A stretch of 64,000 bases of DNA, taken from positions 27,177,383-27,241,382 of the forward strand of contig OY743188.1 of NCBI GenBank assembly GCA_963555705.1, given 5' to 3'. Each line of letters begins with the position of its first letter. The stretch's first letter is position 1. Of this stretch, positions 54,633-64,000 are shown piece after piece. Below the pieces are notes generated by a model. That model searched no databases. It was given only the letters and a program-made list of their open reading frames with translations, and was not told the DNA's origin. The position numbers were made by a program, and so were the translations under genes. This stretch comes from Ligustrum vulgare. Its lineage: Eukaryota > Streptophyta > Magnoliopsida > Lamiales > Oleaceae.

Positions 54633-55700
54633 TGATAGTAGGAAATATCATTGTCAGTCCAAATTCTTTCTGGAATATCAAAATTCAAAGGAACTGGTGG
54701 AGATCTATTGGCAAGCAGTCTGAACAGCTTCATCTCAAAATATTTTAGGTTGTTTTGCCATCTTCAACATGCATCTGTCTCTATCAAGAACGATGTAATT
54801 AGTTTTTCTCCCATACCATTATGTTGGAGAGTATTGCTTTCGTAAACTCATGTCGAATCCCAAATCTTGAGCAATATTGCATGAATTCATATGAACTGTA
54901 TTTCCTACCACTATCAATTCTGAGACCTTTCGAAAACTTCCTTTTTTCTCCTTCTACCTTGGCATGAAATTGTTAAAAACTTTGAAACACCTAGACTTCA
55001 TATTTCAAAAGATATACCCAAGTTTTCCTGGAAGCATCATAAAAAAGATAGCAAAATACTTTTTCTACCAAGAGAAGATACATCACTAGGAGAACAAATA
55101 TCATGTTACACAAGTTCTGAAATATTAAAATTTTGTTTTCTAAATGAGTCACTGAAAGAAACTCAATACTTCTTATTATATAAATAATGATCACATTAGT
55201 TTAGAGATATACAATTGGCTAAGAGTATATCTGTTTTCTTAGCTAGAACTTGCAACTCATTTTCACTCATTTGACCGAGCCTCTTATGCCATATACCAGG
55301 AGAAGATTCTTCAACAACATTCAGCTCATTTTTGTAAGCTTTTACATAAGTCTTGTATAGCGTGCAACAAGTTTTCCTCTATCAATAATCATAGTGTATT
55401 TTGACAATTTACAATTCAAATCACCAAACTTATTATAATAAACATGTCTATCCAAAGTCATAATTGAAATTAAATTGACTCGTGTCAGTAATATCCCTTA
55501 CATCCTTCAGTATCAAGGAACAACCAAACTTGTTTATAAGTAAATGTCATCAATCGGAAAAAATTTAGATTGGCTGATACATCCCCTTTTTTAAATGCCA
55601 AAATCATCAACTTTGTAATTAGCAAACTTGTCCATATGCGAATAGACATGGTAGAAAACACCACTGTGAATGATTAGCTAAGTACAAGAACCACCCATGT
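54633..55700 (-). pseudogene. Copia protease and integrase core remnant
   Basis: From right to left on the minus strand: a protease trace (SGVFYHVYSHMDKF), the pre-integrase region, then the core with LFYDASRKTWVYLLKYEV, FKQFHAKVE and RIDSGRKYSSYEFMQYCSRF. The last is the second-Asp block (family pattern RSDNGGEY-S--F--YC). The third acidic residue region (PQ-NG--E) is scrambled near 54840. RIWTDND at about 54655 leads up to the hAT insertion. Confidence 0.8.
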
Positions 55701-56330
55701 GTAGGTAATATGGTTGTACAACGAAACTATCAAACCGCTAAACCGAAATGAATCCGCAATTTCGAAACCGTTGGTTCGGACCCACGCGGACCGGTCAAAG
55801 GTTTTGATTTTGACCCAAACCGAACCGTTATCGAATGATTTGATTTAGGTTTCAATTTTCAAAACCTGTTTCAAACCAAAAAAATAAAATAAAATAATTA
55901 CAATTAATATTTAAATTTTCAATTACAAAATTATAGAATTTTTTTTTGATTCGTTATTTACATTTTACACTTACAATTAAAAACTTGAAATTCTTATTTC
56001 TTAGTTCTTACAAAATAGAGTAACACTGTAACAGTATTATCATCTAAAAGACATGGGCTTAATTTTTGTCTCAGATTCTCGGTTCCAGCCTCCAGCCCAC
56101 ATTGACCCACAAGCCTAAGACAAAGCTAAAAGCCTAAAATTGCTCCAGTCCAGACTCCATATGCTGATACCCAGATACACAAAAGCCCTAGCTCAACTAT
56201 TTCTCTCCCTCCCTTCTGCTTTTTGTGTACTTCACTTCTCATCATCGATGTTTAGTCCAAAATCAACACGCAGTTCACGTCTTTTAGCAGGTAAATATGT
56301 AGTCTTTTAATTATTCGATGCAGTGCAAGG
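55701..56330. mobile_element. hAT-like terminal sequence, borders unclear
   Basis: 55725-55880 is dense in AAACCG, CCGAACCG, GGTTCGG and CAAACC phrases, which crowd the ends of plant hAT elements and resemble those at 7205-7873. The opposite end was not found. 56060-56250 is less AT-rich and could be internal sequence. No transposase frame is visible. Confidence 0.35.
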
Positions 56331-56818
56331 GCACAACATTTTTTTCTTTCGTTTTTTGATATTTTTTCCTAGTTTTTCGCAAAACATTGAGGAATGATGA
56401 ATATGGAACTGAACTGAAGTTTTCCATGTAGCTAGACTTCTAGGTAAGCCATATTCTATCTTTTTTTTTCTTATTTTGAGTTTGATTTTTGAATCAGATT
56501 ACGGGTAAGCCGTATATTGTGGGTGATTTTGGAGTAGAAATAGGGATAGATTTAGGATGCTGAATGAAATTCATTTAATATCTATACTGTTAATTCATGT
56601 AATACTTGAAATTGAATTAGTTCCTTTTAATTCATAGTTGTTGTATCATGAAATTGGGCCTGCAATTTATTAAATTTTCAAGTGTGTGCATTTCATTTTA
56701 CTAATGACTCTTATGCATTGACATATTTTACAGTTTAGAAGAATGAATCTCATTTTAGAAGTACATAGTGATCATGACAATGACGATATTAGACCAATTT
56801 ATTAAATCTATTTTGTAA
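56331..56818. other. Unassigned AT-rich DNA
   Basis: No feature supported; may contain the true start of the neighbouring LTR. Confidence 0.3.
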
Positions 56819-58161
56819 TGTTGTGATCACTAGTTTGTGCATTTGTGTTAACTTAGTATAAGTTGGCATTTTCTATTTTTGTAAAAATATGTAATTTAAG
56901 TAAAATTAATATAATTACTAAATATGTGTATTTAGTATTCTATTAAGTTTTATTAAATTAAGTTAATATTTCTTGAATATAATATCTCCTATATTTGTGA
57001 TAATCATTTTATTTTTGGAGATAATGATTATTTTGTCTAACCAAGAAATATTGATCTTTGATCAAAATATGTTGATCTCAAAAACTTGTGGTATAATCTT
57101 GTGAGTTTCTTAATGATTTATTCATTGATATCCAAGTTTATCATTGGCCGAGGATAAGCTTGTGATTAGGCCGAAATCTTGATGATTTGATTCTTGGTAT
57201 CAAAGTTTATCTCTTATGGTAAGATTACATTAAGAAATATTAATCAAGGAATATTGTGACTGGCCAAAAATCTCTTAATGGCCGAGAATCTTGGACCTAA
57301 AATCTTGGTGTCCAAGTTAGTGTTTATCACTTCATACGATAAGATCTTTTATTCCATAATCAATTGTGATTATCTTACCTTATCTTCACTTATGGTAAGA
57401 TTTATTAATTTATGATTATCTTACCATTATCTCTAATTATCTTTGATTAATTTGCAAGAAACAGAGATTTTATGCAATAAGGATTCTTGATGGACAAGCA
57501 ATCCGATTGCATTTAAATTGGAGAAAATGGGGCGTTTTCTCTAAGAAGTCTTGAAGCTAATTTTCGTGTAGTGCACTAATATTCACGGCTTCAACGGTGT
57601 TTCGACTTCAATTCTCTGGGAGGAGGAATCAATCACTTAGAGAAGAAAAGACTTTCAGCGTAAAGATCAAACGGGAGGTTTGAATCATATTCGAACGGGA
57701 GTTCGAGGTTGCTGAAGAGTGTTGTAGATTCAAAGAAAGCTATTGAAGAGTGGTGGGACGTCAGCTCATATTACAAGCCATAGAAGGATCAGGGAGTGAT
57801 CTATTTCTTGGATGTTTGATAAGTCTATGCGAAGATTTATCCTGTAGTTTTGATTGATCTATATAAACTCTTTTCTTATATAGTGATTGATTTTTGTCCG
57901 CAGGGTGCGGGCATGTGGGTTTTCCCTTTTAGGGTTTTTTCCACATTAAGATCAAATATTGTGTTCTTGTCTTCTTACAATTCTGTATACTTTATACTAT
58001 TTATTTACATTTTACAATCCAAACGAATCTGCATCACCAAGATTCATCTAGTATTTCGCTAAAACAATTCTTAACGATTCACTGCTACTTTGTTACTGTC
58101 CAGAAAAATTTGTGACAGTGTGTTTGTTTAAACATAAAATTTAGACAATTTTAAATTTTCA
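56819..58161 (+). repeat. 5' LTR of the Sirevirus-like copia element, start uncertain
   Basis: The right border is firm: TTTTCA ends at 58161, two bases before the primer-binding site. The start at TGTTGTGATCACTAG (56819) is a guess from a TG start and typical length, because the 3' LTR lies beyond the window. A TATA-like CTATATAAAC occurs at about 57859. Confidence 0.5.
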
Positions 58162-58163
58162 AT

Positions 58164-58175
58164 TGGTATTAGAGC
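58164..58175 (+). other. Primer-binding site of the Sirevirus-like element
   Basis: TGGTATTAGAGC, one base different from the initiator-Met tRNA complement (TGGTATCAGAGC), directly downstream of the LTR end. Confidence 0.85.
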
Positions 58176-58212
58176 AGGTTCACTTCTAGAAAGTGAGATC
58201 CGATTGTCTAAA

Positions 58213-59789
58213 ATGGAAAATTTTGCATCTCTTAGGCCACCTTTGTTAACTGGTAGTAACTATGCGTATTGAAAAATTCGTATGGAAATTTTTATTCAGT
58301 CTATTGATGAATGTTGTTGGACATCTAACCTTGAGGGTTACACATCACCCACTGCCACTGTTAAAGGTGTTGTAACAGATGTTTCTAGAAGTGCATATAT
58401 TGCAGATGAATTAGCAAATGCAAATTGGAATTCTAAAGCACTTAATGCTGTTGTTTCTTTGGTTGATCCAGGTCAATTCAAGCTGATCTCTTCATTAAGA
58501 ACTGCCAAGGAAGCATGGGATGCTTTGAGGGTAGCAAACAAAGGAACCAATACTGTCAAAACCTCCGAGCTGCATATGATCACTCTTGAGTTTGAACAAC
58601 TATCTATGGATGAGCGAGAAAACTTCAAAAGCTTCTACACCAGATTGAGTAATCTCACCAACTCAGCTGAGGCTCTTGGGAAAACCTACTCAAATGAGCA
58701 AATTGTACAAAAACTTCTTAGGGTCCGTTTGATAGCGATGGTGGAATTTGGGTGGAAAGAAAATGAATTCCAGGGAATTGAATTCTAGGTAATTGAATTA
58801 CTGGGAATTAGAAGTTTAATGTGTTTGATTGGTTTAATTTTCTAGGTGGAAAAAGTAGGGAATTTCCAACTTTTGTTGTTTGATTGACATTATTTTCCAC
58901 GGAAAATAAAGTAATTTTTGGCTATTTTAATCAAAAAAAAATTTTTTTTTTACCTTTTAAATATATTTGTACTTGATGATGATAATGTTATTTTTTGGAA
59001 AGAAAATAAGTCAATTAACAACAACAAAATTGATTAAACGTGTCCAAAATCATTTTCCATCTATCATGGAAAATATTTTTCCACCAAAACCCAAAAAAAA
59101 ATCTTTTCCACCAAATCAAGGAAAATGGAAGAAAAAGTGGGGTCCACGGAAAAATTTTTACATGGAAAATTTTGTCAAACAAACAAACCAAAAGTGGGAA
59201 TTGGAAAACATATTCCATTTTCCATGGAAAATTTTGTGTAATCAAACAGGGCCTTAGATCTTTCCCAGATAGGTTCCATGCAAAAATAATAGCTATTGAA
59301 GAAAGCAAGGATCTTTTAACCATGTGAGTTGAGGAACTTGTAGGGTCATTAATGAGCTATGAGTTAAATCTGGCCCGAAGAAAGAAAGACAAAAAACCTG
59401 GGATTGCTTTCAAGACAAGTAGTGAGGATCCAAATGAATCTGGGGAAAGAAATGAAGATGAAAGCTTTGCACTTCTCACCAGACAATTTAAAAAATTCCT
59501 TAAGGGGAAACAAAAAGAAAGATCCACAAATCCTCAAGGCCAGAATAAAAAACAACAAAAACAATGGAGGAAAAACAATTTTTACCCCAAAAATAATGCT
59601 AACTTGTCTGAAGGAAAGCTTAAGAGTCGTATTCAATGTAGAGAATGTGAAGGATATGGACACATTGCAGCAGATTGTCCTAATACTCAAAAGAAGACCA
59701 AAGGAAGGAAGGCCATGAATGTTACATGGAGTGATGGAGACACAGATGAATCTGAATCAGAATCAGACAGGAGCAATTTTGAAAAATAG
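58213..59789 (+). pseudogene. Sirevirus-like gag, interrupted
   Basis: Gag forms the virus-like particle and binds element RNA. The ATG at 58213 opens MENFASLRPPLLTGSNYAY, then a TGA (58270-58272) where relatives have Trp, then KIRMEIFIQSIDE. The capsid-like part runs to KLLR, where a 533-bp MITE is inserted (58721-59253). Beyond it the frame resumes with SFPDRFHAKIIAIEESKDLL, a TGA at 59325, SYELNLARRKKDKKPGIAFK and a CCHC zinc knuckle CRECEGYGHIAADC (about 59638-59680). The acidic tail stops at 59787-59789. Sequence downstream to about 60400 continues in the same frame. Confidence 0.85.
58721..59253 (+). mobile_element. Harbinger/Tourist-like MITE inside Sirevirus gag (533 bp)
   Basis: Flanked by TTA at 58718-58720 and 59254-59256. 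Left end GGGTCCGTTTGATAG; right end, reverse-complemented, GGCCCTGTTTGATTA. Taking out the element plus one TTA restores frame and sense of gag, proving the borders. The inner sequence has GGAAAATTTTGTCAAAC and GGAAAATNNTTTTCC-type blocks on both arms and no true gene; open frames across it are incidental. Confidence 0.88.
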
Positions 59790-60540
59790 GTAACTACCCT
59801 TATTGCTTTACAGTTATCTGGTACTGAATCTAGTAACTCATCTTGTTTTGGCACTGGTCCAGATTGATCTGAACCAAACACTGAAAATTTGAAAAAGGAA
59901 CTTCAAGATGCAGAAGAAAAGATCCAACTGTTGCAGGCCTTCGCTGAACACAGCAGGAAAAGACATCTGGACGCATCTGTACTCCCAGATGGCAAACAAA
60001 ATGAGGTAAGTAGGTTAAGCTCAGAACTTGCTAAAGCACAAGACAAAATAAAAAAACTGGCACTTAGATCTGTCCAACTTGATGAAATCCTGAACAGTGG
60101 CAGACCTGTTAGCTTGAAAACAGGTCTTGGATATGAAGGTAAAGGTAAAAATCATGACAATAAAATGAACTTTGTAAGAGAATTTGGATACGGATACAAG
60201 GGGCAAAGTAAAAATTATACAGATGCATCTACCTCCTACCATCATCAACTCAATGCTGCTGGAAATCAAAACTCACATCTAGCCAGAAACTATACAGGAA
60301 GACAAGTTCAACCGAATTTGTACAAGCGAGATGAATCTGTTTGTCAGATCAGTATAAAATTTCAACGTCGTCAAAGTCAACAGGATACATCTGTCTTCAA
60401 GGTATTCTATAATTTTTGTGCTAAATCTAATCATGATGTATTCAGGTGTCATGAGTACTTGAAATTAATCAATTCACACAAAAGAAGATTTATTTCTAGA
60501 CAAGAAAAGAAAATTCAAACTAATGCTTATGTAGTTCAAT
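59790..60540 (+). pseudogene. Sirevirus gag-pol junction with coiled coil and second zinc finger trace
   Basis: In the same frame as gag, after stops at 59787 and about 59866. A heptad-rich stretch ENLKKELQDAEEKIQLLQAF and SRLSSELAKAQDKIKKLALR (59885-60075) would form a coiled coil. Near 60410-60460, FYNFCAKSNHDVFRCHEYLK keeps the spacing of the second CCHC finger that precedes protease in this lineage, with key residues altered. Confidence 0.7.
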
Positions 60541-60940
60541 TATCTTTAAGTGCTATGATTCCTAACACATGGTACTTTGATAGTGGATGTTCTAGACACA
60601 TGACAGGTGATATCTCTTTGCTGTCACATTTTGAAAAAGGTGAGACGGGTGTTGTTACCTTTGGTGATGACCAAAAGGGTAATATAGATGGATCTGGTAT
60701 CATCAACATCATGGGAATGCCTACATTAACTAATGATTTATATGTTATAGGACTTAAGGTAAATTTGATCAGCATAGGACAATTGTGTGATGATAACCTG
60801 GTTGTCATGTTTTCTAAAGATTATTGCAAGGTTTTAAGTTGTGAGAAGAATTCTAATCTGTTAAAACGTGTTTTGTTTAAGGGAGTTAGATCTAGAGACA
60901 AATGTTATATACTTGAAAGTCACATAACTTGCAATTCTAT
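60541..60940 (+). pseudogene. Copia aspartic protease (Sirevirus-like)
   Basis: Processes the Gag-Pol polyprotein. NTWYFDSGCSRHMTGD carries the intact catalytic DSG (about 60577-60590), followed by VTFGDDQKGNIDGSGII and LYVIGLKVNLISIGQLCD, as in copia proteases. This stretch has no internal stop; the protein is disabled by stops elsewhere in the polyprotein. Confidence 0.82.
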
Positions 60941-62090
60941 TAGGACTAGAAATGAGAAACTGTGGCATGACAGATTAGGGCATCTAAACTACCATTATCT
61001 CATGAAGCTGACCAAACTACAAGCTGTGAGAGGCTTGCCTAGCATAAAAAACATTACAGATGAAATCTGCAGTGACTGTCAAAAGGGTAAGCAAATTAAA
61101 AGTCAACATAAATCAGGTACTTCTATTAATACTTCTCATATACTTGAACTAATTTACATGGATCTAATGGGTCCTATTCAAAAAGAAAGTATTGGTGGCA
61201 AGAGGTATATTTATGTGTGTGTTGATGATTTCTCCACATACACGTAGGTCATGTTTATTCTTGATAAATCTGATGCCTTTAACAATTTTGCTAATCTGTT
61301 TCAGAAATTGAGCAATGAAAAGGTTGACGAACAGGTAAGAGTCAAAAAGATCAGAAGTCATCATGGAAGAGAGTTTGAAAACTCTAACTTTGCTGATTTT
61401 TGTATCCAATATGGAATCAAGCATGAGTACTCATCCCCGAAGACTCCTCAACAGAATGAAGTGGTTGAAAGAAAAAATTGAACTCTGCAAGAGATGGCTC
61501 GTGTCATGCTAAACAGCAATAAATTACCTATAAAATTTTGGGCAGAAGCCATTAATAGTGTTTGCTATATTGTCAATAGAGTCATGCTTAGAACAGGAAC
61601 AAATCAAACTGCATATGAAATTCGGAAGGGTAGAACACCTAGGGTTGATTACTTTCATGCTTTTGGAAGTAAATGTTACATTTTAAAAGATAGGAAACAT
61701 CTAGGAAAATTTGACTCAAAATCGGATGAAGGAATATTTTTGGGTTATGCTGAAAATAGTAGGGCCTATAGAGTTTACAATCTTAGAACCCAAACTGTTC
61801 TTGAGTCATTTAATGTGAAAGTGGATGACACTAACAGTTTAAACTCGGATTTGCAGGAAGCAGATGCTGATCAACTTGAAATTCCACCAAAAGAGCAAGA
61901 CGAAACTAAAAAGTCGGAAGAAGAACAGTACCAGGATGGAAGTCTCAATGATACTGAAGAATGCGAACAGGATGAATCTGGGCACCCAGTAACATCTGCA
62001 TATCCTGATGCATCTGACTACCCAGATATACCTGATGTTGCGGAGTCAGAAGTATCGAAAAAACCACCTGCTAGGATTCAAAAGGCTCAT
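60941..62090 (+). pseudogene. Copia integrase (Sirevirus-like), catalytic residue lost
   Basis: The zinc-binding HDRLGHLNYHYLMKL...CSDCQKGKQ (about 60966-61090) and first catalytic Asp in YMDLMGPI (about 61160) are present. The second-Asp block reads IRSHHGREFEN (about 61350-61380): His stands where the family has the catalytic Asp. The Glu block PQQNEVVERKN (61450-61478) keeps its Glu. Stops: TAG at 61245-61247 (Trp in relatives) and TGA at 61479-61481 (Arg in relatives). The C-terminal part (WAEAINSVCYIVNRVMLRTG to GIFLGYAENSRAYRVYN) is well kept, then an acidic linker rich in Asp and Glu follows. Confidence 0.85.
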
Positions 62091-63120
62091 CCACTTGACA
62101 ACATTCTCACTGATCTATCTAAAGGAAATGTAACCAGAAGAAAATTTGCTGTTGATATGGGTAGCATCTGTCATATGTCACAAATTGAACCAAAAAATGT
62201 TAAGGAAGCTTTGACAGACAAAAATTGGATACAGGCTATGTAGGAAGAACTCAACCAATTTGAAAGAAACAACGTCTGGGAATTGGTACCTGGTCCTAAA
62301 GAAGGTAATGTAATCGGAACTAAGTGGGTCTTCAAGAACAAATTAGATGAACAATGAAATGTTGTTAGAAATAAATTCAGACTTGCTGCTCAAGGCTATA
62401 CCCAAATTGAAGGGATAGACTTTGAAGAAACATTTGCTCCAGTAGCCAGACTAGAATCCATCAGGCTGTTGTTAGCTGTGTCCTGCTACATCAATTTCAT
62501 ACTATACCAGATGGATGTCAAAAGTGTGTTCCTAAATGGTGTACTCAGTGAGGAAGCTTATGTGGAGCATCCCCAAGGGTTCACAGATCCATCACACCCG
62601 AACTATGTATTTAGACTCGAAAAGGCCTTTGTATGGATTGAAACAAGCCCCTAGAGCTTGGTATAAAAGGCTCACATAATTCTTGCTAAGCAAAGGATAC
62701 AAAAGGGGAGGAATTGATAAAACTCTTTTCATTAAGCATTTAAAACCTGGACTAACTGTAGCTCAAATATATGTTGATGACATTGTATTTGGGTCTACAT
62801 CTAAGTCGAAAATTGATGAATTTATAAATATAATGAAAAGAGAATTTGAAATGAGTATGATCGGTGAATTAACATTTTTTCTTGGCTTGCAGGTACACCA
62901 GGATGAATTTGGTATATTCATATCTCAAGCAAAATATGCTAAAAATCTAGTGAATAAATTTGGACTTGAAGATGCAAAGGCCATGAGAACTCCCATGGCA
63001 ACAACATTGAAACTTTCAAAGGATGAAAATGACAAGGATGTAGATCCATCCCTCTACAGAAGCATGATTGGAAGTCTTCTGTACCTTACTGCCAGTAGGC
63101 CAGACATATCATTCAGTGTA
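62091..63120 (+). pseudogene. Copia reverse transcriptase (Sirevirus-like)
   Basis: NNVWELVPGPKEGNVIGTKW starts the domain; FRLAAQGYTQIEGIDFEETF, APVARLESIRLLLAV and YQMDVKSVFLNG (first catalytic Asp) follow. LYGLKQAPRAWY lies after a one-base insertion near 62626-62630. YVDDIVFGST at about 62770-62800 is the intact YVDD catalytic motif, and SMIGSLLYLTASRPDISFSV ends the domain. Stops at 62241-62243 (Gln in relatives), about 62357 and about 62678 break the frame. Confidence 0.87.
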
Positions 63121-63655
63121 GGTGTGTGCAAGATATCATGAAAAACCCAAGGAGTCTCATGTTGCTACTGTAAAAAGGATCATTACGTATGTAAGTGGTA
63201 CATTGACTTATGGAATCTGGTTTACTAGAGACACCACTGCCCATCTTGCAAGTTATTTAAATGCAGACTGGGCTGGGAATGTGGAGGATCAAAAGATTAC
63301 ATCTGGAGGATGTTTTCACATTGGAAATAACTTGGTGGCATGGGTAAGCAAAAAACAAAATTCAGTGTCCCTTTCCACAGCCAAAGCAGAGTATATTACA
63401 GCCGGTAGTTGCTGTACACAGCTCCTTTGGATGAAACAAATGTAGAAAGATTATGGGATATCTAAAGAGCAAGCCACTATGTACTAAGATAACACTAGTG
63501 CTATCAACATCTCAAAAAAACCCTGTCCAGCACTCCAAAACAAAACACATTGACATCAGACACCACTTCATCAGAGAATTGATGGAACAAAAGATTTTCA
63601 ATCTAGAGCACATACAAACTGATCTACAGTTTGTAGATTTGTTTACTTAGGCCCT
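63121..63655 (+). pseudogene. Copia RNase H (Sirevirus-like)
   Basis: A frameshift at about 63120 separates it from RT. It runs CARYHEKPKESHVATVKRII, YLNADWAGNVEDQKITSGGC, WVSKKQNSVSLSTAKAEYIT, then after a TAG at about 63443 DNTSAINISKNPVQHSKTKH and IDIRHHFIRELM. The catalytic DW, E and DN positions of copia RNase H are visible. Stops also at about 63485 and 63648. Confidence 0.85.
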
Positions 63656-64000
63656 CGATATTGTCAAATTTGAAAGCCTTAGGAAACAAATTGGAGTATC
63701 ACCTCCTCCTGAATAGGAACATGCATATATTAAAAAAAAAACGCATTTTTTTCTTTTTTATTGCATGCATTTAGGATAACTTATCCTATTCTTATACTAA
63801 GTAGATAATGTTTTTGCTTGCAGATATATCTGAGTGCTTGAGGCTGATAACGAGACATATAAGTTTGGTTGATGGCAGTCAACATGTCTCCGGATGAATC
63901 TAACTAGCACTCAAATTTAGACAATCCAAAGGATAAGTCACTACTGTGTAAGTCATATGGTTTGCTACTGGATGAGATTTCATATTCTGTGTGTAGACCT
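63656..64000 (+). other. Sirevirus 3' region before the (off-window) 3' LTR
   Basis: No open frame of useful length. It has a T-rich stretch at 63750-63765 and no clear polypurine tract or TG start of an LTR, so the 3' LTR must begin beyond 64000. Some Sireviruses carry an extra ORF here; none can be supported. Confidence 0.5.

Larger units (their letters stand above)
51956..55700 (-). mobile_element. Decayed copia pol (protease to RNase H), no LTRs
   Basis: On the minus strand the order is copia: protease (FYHVYSHMDKFANYK, about 55600-55660, with the catalytic DSG altered to HSG), pre-integrase zinc region (WHKRLGQMSENELQVLAKKT, about 55220-55290), integrase core (YDASRKTWVYLLKYEV and GLRIDSGRKYSSYEF), integrase tail, RT with LYVDDILLVG (about 52575-52610) and LKKSLYQLKQ (about 52725-52755), then RNase H (FWQSALQKC, about 52010-52050). 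Stops and frameshifts throughout; gag and both LTRs are missing. An hAT derivative interrupts the integrase at 53663-54624. Confidence 0.85.
58162..64000 (+). mobile_element. Sirevirus/Maximus-type copia element interior, runs off the window
   Basis: Gag, protease, integrase, RT and RNase H follow in copia order on the plus strand, mostly in one frame, with a long gag containing a zinc knuckle and a coiled-coil stretch as in Sireviruses. At least nine in-frame stops and two frameshifts disable it. Gag is interrupted by a MITE. After pol (stop at about 63648) comes about 350 bp without a clear open frame, where some Sireviruses carry an extra, envelope-like frame; none can be recognised here. 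The 3' LTR is not in the window. Confidence 0.88.

Noticed and set aside
56819..57900. A host gene upstream of the Sirevirus element
   Set aside because: The sequence leads directly to a TG/CA-type border and a primer-binding site, so an LTR explains it better; no exon-like frames found.
58967..59327. Open frames rich in Lys, Phe and Pro across the MITE
   Set aside because: They are read through a non-coding MITE inserted in gag; only the part after 59256 is coding, in the gag frame.
1..64000. CRISPR arrays, tRNA and rRNA genes, bacterial operons
   Set aside because: No regularly spaced identical repeats, no cloverleaf-like sequence and no rRNA motifs were noticed; the TGGTATCAGAGC sites are retrotransposon primer-binding sites, not tRNA genes. 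I could not run tRNAscan or Infernal.

Overview
The window looks like intergenic DNA from a flowering-plant nuclear genome, probably a eudicot. It is strongly AT-rich and has no bacterial-type gene packing. It is filled with degenerate plant transposons: Ty1/copia including a Sirevirus-type element, Ty3/gypsy-related LTR elements, LINE, Helitrons, hAT-like and Harbinger-like elements. The only host-gene remnants I can support are a broken DUF247 gene and a weaker Lys/Arg/Ser-rich fragment. I saw no tRNA, rRNA or CRISPR array and no intact host gene. I cannot name the species.

Layout, left to right. 1-850: minus-strand LINE reverse-transcriptase fragment. 1066-1925: solo LTR with a TTTTT duplication and six ACGGCCGTAA-like boxes. 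2721-4112: two DNA-transposon MITEs. 4168-8000: two minus-strand Helitrons joined end to end (the second starts one base after the first ends). The longer one carries broken Helitron_like_N and Pif1-helicase sequence, a 678-bp tandem duplication and an hAT-like insertion. 8000-16800: AT-rich repeats, microsatellites, an LTR-like remnant, and a filled/empty site pair. 16829-19501: 5'-truncated copia pol plus 3' LTR. 19526-20912: DUF247 pseudogene. 23118-30323: a plus-strand Helitron with an RPA-like OB-fold remnant, hosting a complete non-autonomous LTR element (26190-29129; 730-bp LTRs, TCTAT duplication). 30569-36300: dispersed repeats and an ATTACA-rich tract. 37916-44123: complete but internally deleted copia element (ATATA duplication). 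45495-50984: complete gypsy-related element (CAATG duplication) that keeps protease and integrase remnants but has an unrecognised Cys-rich frame where reverse transcriptase should be. 51955-55700: decayed copia pol, interrupted by an hAT derivative with an 8-bp CCTTCACA duplication. 56819-64000: Sirevirus-like copia element running off the right edge, with a MITE (TTA duplication) in its gag.

The genes do not form a host pathway. The biology here is nested insertion, and several layers can be proved internally because taking out the insert plus one copy of its target duplication puts the host element's reading frame back in register. The most unusual items are the two non-autonomous LTR families with unrecognised or chimeric open frames, the abutting Helitrons with a near-perfect inverted repeat at the junction, and a roughly 30-bp minisatellite in the leader of the 37916-44123 element. 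All similarity statements come from recognising conserved motifs by eye; no database search was run.
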